A DNA stretch of 23,330 nucleotides, taken from assembly GCA_003427395.1 (NCBI GenBank), contig BFEA01000012.1, positions 6,856,630-6,879,959 of the forward strand. Direction: 5' to 3'. The notes under the pieces are model-generated. The model searched no databases, was not told where the DNA came from, and saw only the letters and a list, made by a program, of their open reading frames with translations. The translations under genes were made by a program, and so were the position numbers. This stretch comes from Chara braunii (Eukaryota > Streptophyta > Charophyceae > Charales > Characeae). Shown here one piece after another: positions 1 through 9,803 of the stretch. Numbering within the stretch: the first letter of the stretch is position 1; each line of letters opens with the position of its first letter.

Positions 1-152
1 TTTTCTTTTTTTTCTTTTTTTTTTCTTTTTTTTTTTTTTAACACCCCCTCCAGTGGTAGTGATGCTGGTATAAGCAGCCACCACTAACACCTGGGGAGAG
101 GCTCCATCTATTGGTGGGGACGGCACCTGCTGGACAACGGGTCCAGCGTCCC
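1..152 (-). repeat. Poly(A)-tailed terminal module, copy A (shared with 12575-12719)
   Basis: On the minus strand this runs from GGGACGCTGGACCCG to a stem-loop and then a long A tract. Positions 100-152 match 12666-12719 closely. Two hairpins are visible. One is GCTGGAC/GTCCAGC within 130-150. The other sits just before the poly(A), at 52-85, with arms AGTGGT/ACCACT and inner GCTG/CAGC. It could be the 3' end of the LINE family or a SINE borrowing that end. Confidence 0.65.
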
Positions 153-739
153 ATTTACAATTGCTGTGGAGTGTATCAAGAGTGTATCTGGAACTGCCTG
201 TGGGATGTACCTGCCAGCATTGATTACTCTGACTTTCAGAGGATTGACTGAGCAGGATATTTGGCAAGGGAGAGAACCTCTTCACCCTGTACCAGGCGCC
301 TGATGACAACTGCTACAAAATATTTCCCCCCTCCCCCCTCCAGACTCTTTCTCATTGCTTCCAGCATCCCATTACAGCAAAGTTTACAGAATGAATGTCG
401 ACTGACACTTATCTTACCCCCTACCAGTATGCCCCCAGCACTTATCTTACCCTCTACCAGCGTACCACCACCTTACTGATGCCCGAAAGTGGCATGCCGT
501 CAGCACTTATCTAACCCTCTACCAACATACCACCTCCTTACAGATGCCCAAACCATTGTCTTTCTACAATTGCTGTGGCTGGCGGAGGGAACATGTCTGG
601 GAACTGCTCAGGGCTCTTCATAGGGATGTTGGGTTCGAGCTGGAGCCAATCATGGAATCTTAGTTTGTAGTCCTTTGTAAAGTCCCCTTGTCCCTCCTCA
701 TCCCTCGTTTCCCCAGGCCAGTCTACCTGGCCTATCCTA
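153..739 (-). other. LINE 3' UTR with internal tandem repeats
   Basis: Non-coding stretch between the ORF2 end and the terminal poly(A) module. It holds three diverged direct repeats starting at 406, 439 and 504, each beginning CACTTATCT and continuing with a CTACCA motif. A second repeated block, starting ACAATTGCTGTGG, occurs near 156 and again near 566. Tandem repeats in 3' UTRs are common in LINEs. A 72-codon plus-strand reading frame here is a by-product of this repetition. Confidence 0.6.
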
Positions 740-3700
740 CCCCCCCCTTTCCCCCCCCAGCCATTCTGCGTAGAGGATTTCCTTAATTATATCTGCTTTT
801 TGCGTGAGGATTTCCATTTTTTCCTGCACTCTTTTCCAATGCATTTTTATTTCTGTTTCGATGAATTGTTTTATTGTGTCTGCCACTTCCCCTTCCCCCA
901 TTCTGGCCCCCTCTTGATCAAAGATGCACCTTCTTAACCATAACGTCCAGATCATCGCTTTCCTGGCTATTGAGAAGAGATTACTAGCTAGGTTGGATGT
1001 GTGTGGCTTTTTCAAACTCTCCTAATAGAAGAGCTTCCCATTTCCATGGCCACTCCTCATCGGTGCCCAATTGTGACCAGATACGATCCCACCATCGCCA
1101 CAGCAGGACAGCCCCAGGGCATTGCAGAAAAATGTGTTCTATTGTTTCACATATTCTACGCCTCGGGAACCCTGCGTTACAGAGTTTGCACCATGGGAGA
1201 GCCTCCCCCCTTTGTTCCAAGTTCGTCCTGTTGATGATCCAATTATTTGTGGGGAGGCATCTGTGACTTATTTGCCATTGTAGGGAGGCAAATTTTGTCG
1301 GTCTCTCCTTCACCCCTCTAAACCATTTCAGCCTTCTTATTCGGTCTCTATTTAGGTTGAGGCTTTTCTGCCATCTATCACCTACCTCTGTCTGCACATC
1401 CACCCGGGTTCTGATCATTTTGTTGGTGGTTTTAACTGTTAGTTCATGCAGTTGCACCGGTTGCCCTTTTCGTCCTCTTATCCATTGCCATTCTAGAGGG
1501 TCCATGACTAGCCTGGATAGGGGGGGTTCTGGTCGATAAGCTCGCCATTGGGTCTTCCCTTCCTTATGGCTCTGCAGCACCCGGATTCGGTAGAGGTTGG
1601 AATTTTCATGCCATTGGACTACTTCTGGGTGATATCTGACCAGGTTATCGTCTCCTCTTCTTTCGAAAAGGTTAACCATTGCACCGTCCGGTCTTGCCTC
1701 TACCACTACCCCTATTTGCAATGGGAAGTCCTCTACCCTTATCGCCACCCAGTCTTGTTCCTGTAATGATCTTCCTTTTCTCAAAGTTACCCTCCATGCT
1801 AGGGGAATCGAGAATATTAGCTGATCCAGAGTGTCGTCTAGCTTGTGAGCGTAGCGCAGGCAGAACCTGAGTTGTTGGGCCGTTTTCCAATCTTTGCTTC
1901 CCATGTCTGACCCATGAGGCCCAATGAGGATCTGAGTTGTCGTATACCCTACCTGGTCTATCTGTGATTGCCCTATTCCCAAAGAGGGGCTGCCGAAGGA
2001 TCTCCTCCATCTGTTCCGAGGGAGGCCTATCGAGGATGGGTAGCCTCACCCAATTCTTGATTAGGGTGATCCAAAATTTATCTTTTACTAGATCCTGCCT
2101 AGCTGCTCCTCTCTCCCCCTCCTCTCGTGGGTTGGCGTTGGCTCGGGGGATGGTCCAATACCTATCCTCAATCCATGTGAGCGGGTTCACTGCGAATGGG
2201 TTCTGGGTGCCAATCTCCGGATTTGTTCCAATGCCAGGTCTCGCCATGGGGGATTAACCCCAACAATCAATCTTTTGATCCATTGTATTGATAGTGCGAT
2301 GGCTTGTAGGGAGGGGTCCAACAAACCTAGTCCCCCCCTGGTTTTTGGTTGAATCAGTTTATCCCATGCTACCCTCTTAATCACATTTTGTTGCTCGTGA
2401 TTCCCTCGCCAGAGGAATACCGCCAGTTGTTTCTTAAGGTTCTTGATGTTGCCTTTCCCTAGGTGCCAAAGAGCTGATTTATACCAAATGGAGGCCAACA
2501 CCACATTGTTGATAATTAAAGCCCTCCCAAAAATGGAAGTCCTTTTGTTCTTCCAGTTCTGCATTTTTTCCAGGGCTGGCCTAGTAATCCATTCGTCATT
2601 TCCTGCTGGTGGCCCGTGAGTTGAAAGGGCTATCCCTAGGACCCTGATTTGTTCTTCCAGAGGTCTCCAGTCAACTTTGGGTTGCTCCGGGGGCAAACAC
2701 CGTGGAAGTGGATCCACCAGCCTTGTGTTTTGCTTCCCCAGTTAACTGTCATGTCAGACACCAGGGAAAATTGTGCCATCAGGGCTTGAATTTCTGCCAT
2801 ATTATTTTGGGTTGCCTCGGCTACTATTGTAAGGTCGTCCGCAAACATTAGGGATACCTGACAATTGCAGTCTAGATCTTTCTATTAGTCCTCAAGTTGG
2901 CTGCCAGTGCTTCCATTACCACCAAAAATAGGAAGGGGGCTAATGGGTCACCTTGTCGCACGGAGCGCTGGAGTTTGATTTCTGGCGCTAGTAACCCATT
3001 GACCTGTACCCGTGTCGTCGCATTTTGGTGGAGTATTTTAATCCAGTCCCTGAATTTCCGACCAAGTTCATTTTCTGCAAGCATTTGCCCATAAATTCCC
3101 AGTCTACGTGGTCGTAGGCTTTTTCAAAATCAATGAACACAATGGCCGCGTTTTGATGCGTCTGTCTCCATAATTTTATTAATTCATTAACCAGTAGTAC
3201 ATTGTCTTGGATGTTCCTGTTGCGCATAAATCCGATTTGTGCAGGGTGGATTATCTCCTCCAAGACTGGTATCATCCTGTTTGCCACCACCTTAGCCATC
3301 ATCTTGTAAACCACCGTGAGGAGGGTGATCGGGCGGTAGTTTCTTATGTTCGTTTTGTCTCCTTTTTTATATAGCAGGGTGAGGATTCATTGGCCTACCA
3401 CATCCCCCATGTCTCCTGAGGCCCTTACTTGCCTGTAAAATTCCATCAAGTCCTCCGATATGCGGGTCCACATCTCCTCCCAGAATTCCTTGGGTAGCCC
3501 GTCTACTCCTGGGGTTTTGTCTTCCTCCATCTGCATCAGCGCGTTCCAGATTTCTTCTTTCCATAGTGGTTGGTCCAGGGCCTCACGTTGTTCATACGTG
3601 ATTCTTTGGGAGAGGGGGGCATAAAATCTTCCATATTGTGTTCTTTGCTTTCTTTGCTTTGCTCTGATTCCGCAGCGACGGACGATGAGAAGAGTTCCTT

Positions 3701-3870
3701 GTAAAAGTCCCTGGCCACTTTCATCCTGTGGGCCGAGGAGTAAGAGGTGACCTCCTGCGCTTTCCGTGGACTGTATAGGCCCTCTATAGTGGATCTTCTA
3801 GCTCTTGTCTGCACGAGGCCGAAAAATGATGCGTCCATTTGACCTTCCAGCCTGAATTTGTCAATTTTGC
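740..3870 (-). pseudogene. LINE ORF2 relic: reverse transcriptase plus C-terminal zinc-knuckle region
   Basis: RT relic spread over all three minus-strand frames. RT motif A reads FIDFEKAYD (3111-3137), motif B QGDPLAP (2935-2955) and motif C FADD (2834-2845). A thumb-type segment with GRALIINNVVLASIWY lies near 2480-2530. A C-terminal zf-RVT-like motif CKLC...HIFLQC lies at 1119-1190, and the last stretch continues in another frame to about 740. Breaks seen: a C-run frameshift near 3616-3621, an in-frame TGA at 3387-3389, frame changes between motifs A, B and C, more near 2700, 2200 and 1970, and one near 1000. Catalytic residues are still readable, so inactivation is fairly recent or mostly by indels. 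Family assignment is confident; the clade is not. Confidence 0.88.
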
Positions 3871-4176
3871 AAAGCCTTAATGGTCGCCAAACAATTGCCA
3901 CGTGCCAGTTGGTTACATCCACCCTGCTTGTGAAAATCAGAAACATTTGTGAGGCTTCCAGGCCCTTTTGGCAACGTAGTGGAAGCAGGGAACACCTCAC
4001 GTTTAGGCCTAACCAATTTGGGCGCAGGCCACTGTCTGAATGGGCCTGAGCGTAGACACTTTGGCCCAACCTAAAGCTACTGGGCACACGCGAGGCAAGG
4101 CCAGGGTGCATCTGGCATTCTTTCTTTGGCTCTAAATATGTTAATTAGGAAGGCAAAAATGCCTCATTTTAACCTT
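3871..4176. other. Unassigned spacer upstream of the truncated LINE
   Basis: About 300 bp between the last recognisable LINE codons and the RT fragment that starts at 4177. Minus-strand reading frames run on from the LINE, but their residues do not resemble an endonuclease or any family I know. No repeat or RNA gene was seen. Confidence 0.3.
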
Positions 4177-4437
4177 TGAAGCCTAAGTGATCCGCAACAA
4201 GAAATCGAGAAAGTTAACAAAAGAGGGGTGACATCTACCCTTGGTGTTGTTGCACGGACATACGACATCAAGGAAATGTTCACTCAACTCCCACATTTGG
4301 AAATCCTACAGGCTGTGGAATAGTTGGTTCAGTTGTTTTCAGAACAAGGTAACAGATGGATCCGCTTGAATGTTAGGCCTACTGCTCCAGGTGATCACTA
4401 TGTACACAGTGCCTGGCCTCTACAACACCATGAACTC
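4177..4437 (+). pseudogene. Reverse transcriptase fragment with motif A (Penelope-like or related)
   Basis: A plus-strand frame starting just after a stop encodes a segment centred on YDIKEMFTQLPH (4261 onward), followed by ILQAVE, an in-frame TAG (4321-4323), then about 38 more codons ending at an A-rich run. DI-x-x-MF/FF-x-x-LPH is the motif A pattern of Penelope-like and allied RTs, where the Asp binds catalytic metal. Motifs B and C are absent. The separate pseudogene at 15600-16257 has motifs B and C of a similar RT class, so the two may be pieces of related elements. Recognition is from motif pattern only. Confidence 0.6.
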
Positions 4438-4461
4438 AAAAAAAAAAAAGAAAAAAAAAAA
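4438..4461 (+). repeat. A-rich tract directly after the RT fragment
   Basis: Two A runs separated by one G. It sits exactly where RT similarity ends, which could mark a retrotransposed 3' end or simply a microsatellite. Confidence 0.7.
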
Positions 4462-4662
4462 GGAAGAGACTGGCCACCTTTGGAAAGTCTCATGGCGAGG
4501 CTAGATGGAAATCCATCCGCCTAAGCAAATTAATCCAATTAACACAATATCAGCTTGATACATTGCTGGGCCGGCAACCGGCCGGTTGAGCTACCCGGTC
4601 CAGCCGGAGCCGGACCAGGCCATGGGGTTGAACAGGGAAACCGGTTTTGAAAAAAAAGTGCC

Positions 4663-4720
4663 AAATATATATATATATCGTCAAATATATATATATATAT
4701 CGTATATATATATATATATA
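4663..4720. repeat. AT-dinucleotide microsatellite, three blocks
   Basis: Three (AT)n blocks separated by short CG-containing interruptions. Overlapping reading frames rich in Ile-Tyr are artefacts of this repeat. Confidence 0.95.
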
Positions 4721-4726
4721 TTTTCG

Positions 4727-4767
4727 GCAGATTCCAACTGCGCTCTTCAAGAGCTGTCGGAATCCGC
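4727..4767 (-). other. Near-perfect hairpin, fully pairable only on the minus strand
   Basis: Arms GCAGATTCC/GGAATCCGC and GCTCTT/AAGAGC are concentric. Two A-C mismatches on the plus strand become G-U wobbles in minus-strand RNA, so the minus transcript would fold better. Adjacent T-run and A-run could extend the stem. Confidence 0.6.
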
Positions 4768-4769
4768 AA

Positions 4770-5290
4770 AAAAAATTTCAAGGTGCAATATTTTTCAGGG
4801 GACTTCCAGAGGGGGGCAGGGGGTTATTATTGACATATTCAGGCAACTATGGCTTCCACGGGGAGGCGTCAAGTAAGCAAGTTCACTTATCCAACCCCCC
4901 TGTGGCTGGAGCACTTCGTGGAGTGTGTCATTTGACATTGATACCCCACGAACTGAACCAGATATAATGAGAGGAGGTTCTTGCTAGAAGTTATAGCCCT
5001 TCCAGAGTATAACTCGACAACAGAAGAGTTATGGTTCCAACTTTCAGCTCGTGGAGGCAGAGCATTTTCTGTTTGTTGGTTTCTACATAAGGTGAGCTTC
5101 CCATAACTTTTTCCACAGATGTTTCCACAAATGGCAGGGACGTTGCAGAAGGATATAATCTCAGCAGAGCCTCATCACAAGCATAGTGTTCCCCTCGTGG
5201 CGGAGGGTGAAAGAGCATCAGATGTTGCCAATGGTAACTGGTCCGTTGGACCACAAGATGACAAATTGGAGAAGGGGCCTACCCGACCCA
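4770..5290. other. Unassigned spacer
   Basis: No gene family recognised. An 87-codon minus-strand frame (4991-5254) has no motif I know and shows no sign of selection that I can judge by eye. Confidence 0.3.
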
Positions 5291-5293
5291 CAT

Positions 5294-5373
5294 CTTAAGA
5301 AAAATGTGTGACGGTTCTCGGTTGCTGATCTGCAAAGATCAGCGGCAGATATCCTCTACCCGTTTTTCTTAAG
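5294..5373. repeat. 80-bp concentric imperfect palindrome
   Basis: Outer arms CTTAAGAAAAATG (5294-5306) and CGTTTTTCTTAAG (5361-5373) match at 12 of 13 positions. An inner perfect hairpin GCTGATC-tgcaaa-GATCAGC (5324-5343) has exactly the same centre. The middle 17-nt arms match at about half of positions. This could be a foldback MITE or a hairpin precursor. Confidence 0.6.
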
Positions 5374-5386
5374 GAATGGGGTCCTG

Positions 5387-5710
5387 GCCGATCTTTGCCA
5401 CTGATCTGCGACGATCGGCGGCCAAGATTGGCCACTTTTTGGCCTTGAAAAATCCGGGCCTACACGAACCGATTTCAAAATTGCGGGGCAGGGCCCACCC
5501 CCACAAGGCCTCGGAAGCATATATGCACCGACAAAAAAAAAAAATCAGGCCCCAGCGAAAATGCGCTGGGGGCAACCAGGAGGGAACCGGCCCGGGCCAC
5601 CGACCGGTCCAACCGGGAGGACCGCTGTCGGTGCGAATACCCTTACAAGGGTATCCGCCCTGGTTTTTGCAAGTGACAGAAAATAAGTTTGGTTTAAAAA
5701 TTTAAGTATT
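5387..5710. other. GC-rich unassigned region with small inverted repeats
   Basis: Contains GCCGATC/GATCGGC (5387-5419), a perfect 8-bp hairpin ATACCCTT-ac-AAGGGTAT (5637-5654) and a cluster of CCGG-rich words near 5590-5625 resembling those near 4570-4620. An open frame of 109 codons has no recognised product. Confidence 0.35.
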
Positions 5711-7080
5711 CCGCGCGAGGGCGCGGCCGCGTCTGTGATTTACGTTGACTGGATGATTGACTAGAGCAGAGAATGTGTGGGCGCGCAAATTTGAGGCGCG
5801 CGTGATCTTCTAATTGTTAATGGTTGAAGGGCTGACATGATCGCCGACCAAATTTTGTTTATATTCTGATTAAACTAGGATTAAAAAGATTATGTCTCGT
5901 TGATTGATGTGCTTGCCTGTGACTTATGCGTACGTACGGAGGACGGCATCGACAACAACGTGATTTTGGAAACGTTTTTGTAGATCCGCGCGTCGCGCAG
6001 TGCACGCGTATATAAATGTCTGTTAATATTGGGCTCAGCCTTGGGCCTAACACTATTGGTTACAATGCCGAACTTTCAACAAGGAGATTCGGGGATAAAG
6101 GATGAGCGATGACGACGCGGGACATCAGAATAGCGCGAATGAACCGAGGGATTGAGGGCCCGACGGGGCTATCCCACTTGGTTTTGCCGCCGCCGGCGTC
6201 GAAATGGTGCTAGCGTTTTCATTTTCCTTATTCGTCATACTCTGACGATTAAGAGTTTCTAAATATTTTTATTTATTCATCATTTTATTATTATTTTGCT
6301 CAAGCATTCCTTAACTCAAACGCGACGCTGGATTCGAAGGTCGTCGCAGTGGTTGGGGATCTTGAGCAGGTGTCTCCCTTTGGTTGACCTACGAGTTCAT
6401 GCGTGTCGGGGCGTTGGCAGAATTCCCCTACCCTGCCCGTCTTGAAAGATGGACCAAAGAGGTCAATGCATGAAGAGTAGCGAGGTCCGCGGTCGTAGTT
6501 TTCCCCGCTTCCCACTTAGAGAGCGTCGATAGTTTAAAGTGGAACGGAATGTGGGCCTACAATACGAGACGGGTGGGAGTCACGGCAAGGGCACGGTCCA
6601 CCACCCACCATAGTAGAACGGAGAACATTCAGAAGGGCCTGCGTGCGGGGGTCTGTGTGAGGACCATGCTCGTGTGAGGCAGGCAGAGTGGCCTGGGGAA
6701 CTGCGGGAGGGCCGCTATTGCGGCTGCCTAAAAACCCCTTTCGACTTCAGACTTCAAAGGTCCTCATTGTAATTTTTGCTACTACTACCAAGATCTGCGC
6801 AGGGGTCTACCTTGCAGAGGCTTAGGATGTAGGCACAGTAAGAGCCAGGGAGCACAAGGGGAGCGGCGCAGCGAAATGGCGGAAAACTTTGTGGAAGGCT
6901 CGCAGTGATGTTGCATGCGAGTTGCTGTCGGAGCTCGGCCTAGGCTGTTGTGGCAGTACTATGGGCAAATCGCTCATTAGACTTAGGTGTAGGAGCGGGG
7001 GATAACCAGAACTATCTATCGGCTGGTTCCCTCTGAAGAGCTAAGGACTGCTTGTTTCCCTTTGAAGAACTCCTTAGCAG
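5711..7080. other. Intergenic, no recognisable gene
   Basis: Mixed composition with GCGC-rich words near 5715-5810 and 5985-6010. Short open frames (60-71 codons) lack any familiar motif. Apart from a possible TATA element I saw nothing to annotate. Confidence 0.4.
6009..6016 (+). promoter_or_regulatory. Possible TATA box
   Basis: TATATAAA flanked by GC-rich sequence, a favourable setting for a core promoter. The next ATG (6065) opens only a very short frame, and no downstream gene is identified, so the role is speculative. Confidence 0.2.
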
Positions 7081-7094
7081 AACAGGAGTTGTTG

Positions 7095-7186
7095 TCGGAC
7101 GGGCGCTACAAATGCGAAGAGAGGTAACGGGTATCGAGCGTCGGACGGGCGCTACAAATGCGAAGAGAGGTAACGGGTATCGAGCG
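7095..7186. repeat. Exact 46-bp tandem duplication
   Basis: Two identical 46-bp units (7095-7140 and 7141-7186), beginning TCGGACGGGC and ending CGAGCG, join head to tail with no mismatch, which implies a recent duplication. Confidence 0.97.
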
Positions 7187-7342
7187 CTAAGATTGGGAGG
7201 AGGATCGACGAGTAAAGGTGAGGGGAAAAGGTGAAGTAGTGGAGTGAACCCGGACAGAGAGATGCGTAGGGTGCATACAGGGGGCGAGCGAGCCATGGCG
7301 GAGGCAAGAAAGGCTATGAAGAAGAGAAAAAGAGACAGCTCT

Positions 7343-7364
7343 CTCGATTCTCAGTGGAATCGAG
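7343..7364. other. 8-bp perfect hairpin
   Basis: CTCGATTC-tcagtg-GAATCGAG. Its inner sequence resembles the hairpin at 7691-7726, which suggests related structured units. Confidence 0.5.
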
Positions 7365-7637
7365 CATAGTAAAGTGGTGGATAGAGGTTTTAGAGTAGGG
7401 CGCATTCGAATTTGGTGTTAGTTTAGCAGCAAGGCAGTTAGTTAGGAGGTAGAAGAGAAAAGCCCCGCTTGAAGCCGTCGGAGAGTGGATATGGTGAAGG
7501 AAGGAAGACAATTGTGCGCCCTGTTCCTTCACGGAAACAAACGAAAGGAGAGTCGATCCTAGTGTTTTGGAGACGGGCGAAACCGATAGTGAGGGTGAAT
7601 TTAGAGCAAGAGCAGCGGATCTGGCGGTATGAAGTGA

Positions 7638-7815
7638 AGTCACTACGCGGAGATGGACGAAGGAGTGAGCTGGGAGGCCCCAGGGATGAGTAGTTCACCC
7701 AATTCTCAACGAAATCGGGTGAACTAGGACGCGATTCCTGGGTCTTTGGACCCTGCGAATCGGTATGTGAAGTCAGAGTCGAAGTTAGCTGCATAGCCTG
7801 AGCGGCGTAGTGACT
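7638..7815. other. Branched inverted-repeat domain (possible structured RNA)
   Basis: A perfect 11-bp outer stem AGTCACTACGC/GCGTAGTGACT (7638-7648, 7805-7815) encloses at least three hairpins. These are CTGGG/CCCAG (7670-7683), TAGTTCACCC/GGGTGAACTA (7691-7700, 7717-7726, extended by ATT/AAT after one mismatch), and CGATTC/GAATCG stacked on GGGTC/GACCC (7732-7762). The single mismatch in the middle hairpin is A-C on plus and would be G-U on minus. Each stem alone could arise by chance; the nesting is the evidence. Confidence 0.4.
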
Positions 7816-7819
7816 AGAG

Positions 7820-9560
7820 GTCGCGCGGAGAAATATCGTGGTAAATAGAAAAGGAAACGTGGGGGTGCACCCGACTGCGATCTAGCGGTGGGTACATTCA
7901 ATTTGGCTCGTTCGATCGGTGGTAGTAGCAAGAGGTCCGCTGAGAGTTGGAGAGCTTACCACAGGGACTGGCAATGTGGGATGAGACGAAGATCGAGCCA
8001 CGATGTACGTGGGCTAGCATGTAGGAGGAGCTGATTCGACGGGCAGTGCACCTGCCCGAATCCAACGGAAGATTCATTCTCGTTCATGCACAAGCGACTA
8101 ACAGTTCGGGACACGGGCGACATCTTCATCCCGACCGTTTGTTTCTGCCGTTGTTGATTGCCTTCGTCACATGGACTGATTCCGTGGTGTCTTTGACCGT
8201 GGAGGCGGTGTTCTACGCTCTCAGCTTTTGCCTTCCCACATGGAAGGGGCTACGAATGTGTGAACCTGGTCGAAGAGTTGACCAGGTGCATCGGGTAATA
8301 GTGAGAGAGAGGTGAGGGTGGTGATGAAAGTACGTACTTGGGTTTGGCGATGGTCTACGAGGGCGACATCTTTGTGGGCTACGGTTGTTGCCACTAACGA
8401 CAACGAGGGGCACAATCAATATAGGCTGCTAACAAGGGCACATTGGCAGGCTGCTCTGTTGAACGAATGCCAGGAAATTGTTGACTTATAGATAAGAGAT
8501 CGAATACAGGACGACCATGAGTTTTCTGATTACACCTATGGCTGACTGCTATCGATATTGGGAGTGAGACAGGGGGAAAAGGGAGGACTGAAGCAAGACG
8601 CCACAACTGCTATTTTCATCTCAGGTTCGGATGCTACTGATTTTTCAGCAGGGTGCTATTCTTGTTCAGCTCCGAGTACTGTTATGGCTTTTCTCTTGGG
8701 TGATGATTGCTCACTTCCCAATGTCGGTGTTGGGTTGCTACTACCAGTATGATCATCACTATTGCTAGTAAGACCGTTGCTATCTGCTCACAGTGCTACT
8801 ACGGTGCTCTTGGGAGTGCTCTTGACAACCGCCCGACAGGTTCTGTAGCCGGTGCGGTGCAGTTACGACTGCTTAAGAAGGAGCCCACTGTTGTGTTGAG
8901 CTTGCTGCTACGCCATCATCCTTTCCTGCTACTTCGTGCTAGTTGTTCCAGCACGTTACAACTGTTGTTAGTGGTTGTGCATCGATGTGCGCGGTGTGGT
9001 GACATATTGAGACTAGTATCGTACACTGTTACGACATCTTGCAACTCCGGGCGAGTGTTGTGCGCGCAATTTTTTTTTTTTGTTGTTGTTTTTGTTGAGA
9101 TTTCGCGAAGTTACATGCGTTTCGGTGGGCCGTGTAGCGGCGATTGTCCTAAGGTGATGTGCTGGACTCAAAGAAGTGGTCAAGTGTTAAAAAGGGGGGT
9201 TATTGCTATGATTTGAAGAGCCTTCAGGAGGTTGAAAGTCGATGGTTGACCTGAGTGGACCAAGCTACTGCGCGTTTTGGCCATCATTTGCGGGGCCCTC
9301 AGGCGATGGAAGGTATCAAGGCCCTCTCCTGGGAGTTGAGTTTGTCCCCCTCCTGTATCTCGAGAGTCTCAAACCCCTACTTTTGCCCTTCTTAATCTAA
9401 GTCTAGCCCTGTTACGAGAGGAAGGCGGCAGGCGGAATTGCAACCCGTAGGACCGCAACAAGACTCTGTGGGGAGTTAGCCCACCAATTGCGGGAGCTCT
9501 GCTGGAACTCGGAAGGAGTTTTGGAGGCGGGGAACTGAGAGGTAACCTTTCATCTGATTC
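7820..9560. other. Intergenic, no recognisable gene
   Basis: Several short frames occur, the longest 169 codons on plus (8707-9216). They read as Leu/Ser/Val/Cys-rich sequence without family motifs. A T-run at 9070-9080 lies inside that longest frame. No RNA gene or repeat was noticed. Confidence 0.35.
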
Positions 9561-9803
9561 CATAAATCCAGTTATAACCCATTATCTGTATTCCTCGTTA
9601 TGTTTTGACTGCGTATATTGTGTGCATCCTTACTTTGACTTTTGAGTTTGACTTTCAGGACATGATTCAGACTGAGTAAAGGAATGTATGCGCAATGTCA
9701 GTTTCAGTTTTATTGTTTGACTGAAAGCAGATTGTGGGATTACATCTGGGGGAAGGATGGGAGAAAGGTTGTATTGCTTGTGTCTGACCGGGTCAACCAA
9801 AGG

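Larger units (their letters stand above)
1..3870 (-). mobile_element. 5'-truncated LINE (non-LTR retrotransposon)
   Basis: A minus-strand non-LTR retrotransposon. Reading down from about 3870, the order is RT linker, RT fingers/palm, thumb, a C-terminal cysteine-histidine domain, a 3' UTR of about 590 bp and a poly(A) tail (T-rich on plus at 1-40). No apurinic endonuclease domain is visible upstream, so the copy is 5'-truncated, as is usual for LINEs. The left end is at the window edge, so target-site duplications cannot be tested. Several frameshifts and stops show it is dead. The right limit is where similarity to the endonuclease-RT linker fades and is uncertain by tens of bases. Confidence 0.85.

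Noticed and set aside
299-305. CTGATGA on the plus strand as a second hammerhead core
   Set aside because: No GAAA and no closing stems within range.
8707-9216. 169-codon plus-strand reading frame as a gene
   Set aside because: No motif, biased composition and a T-run inside; nothing supports coding.
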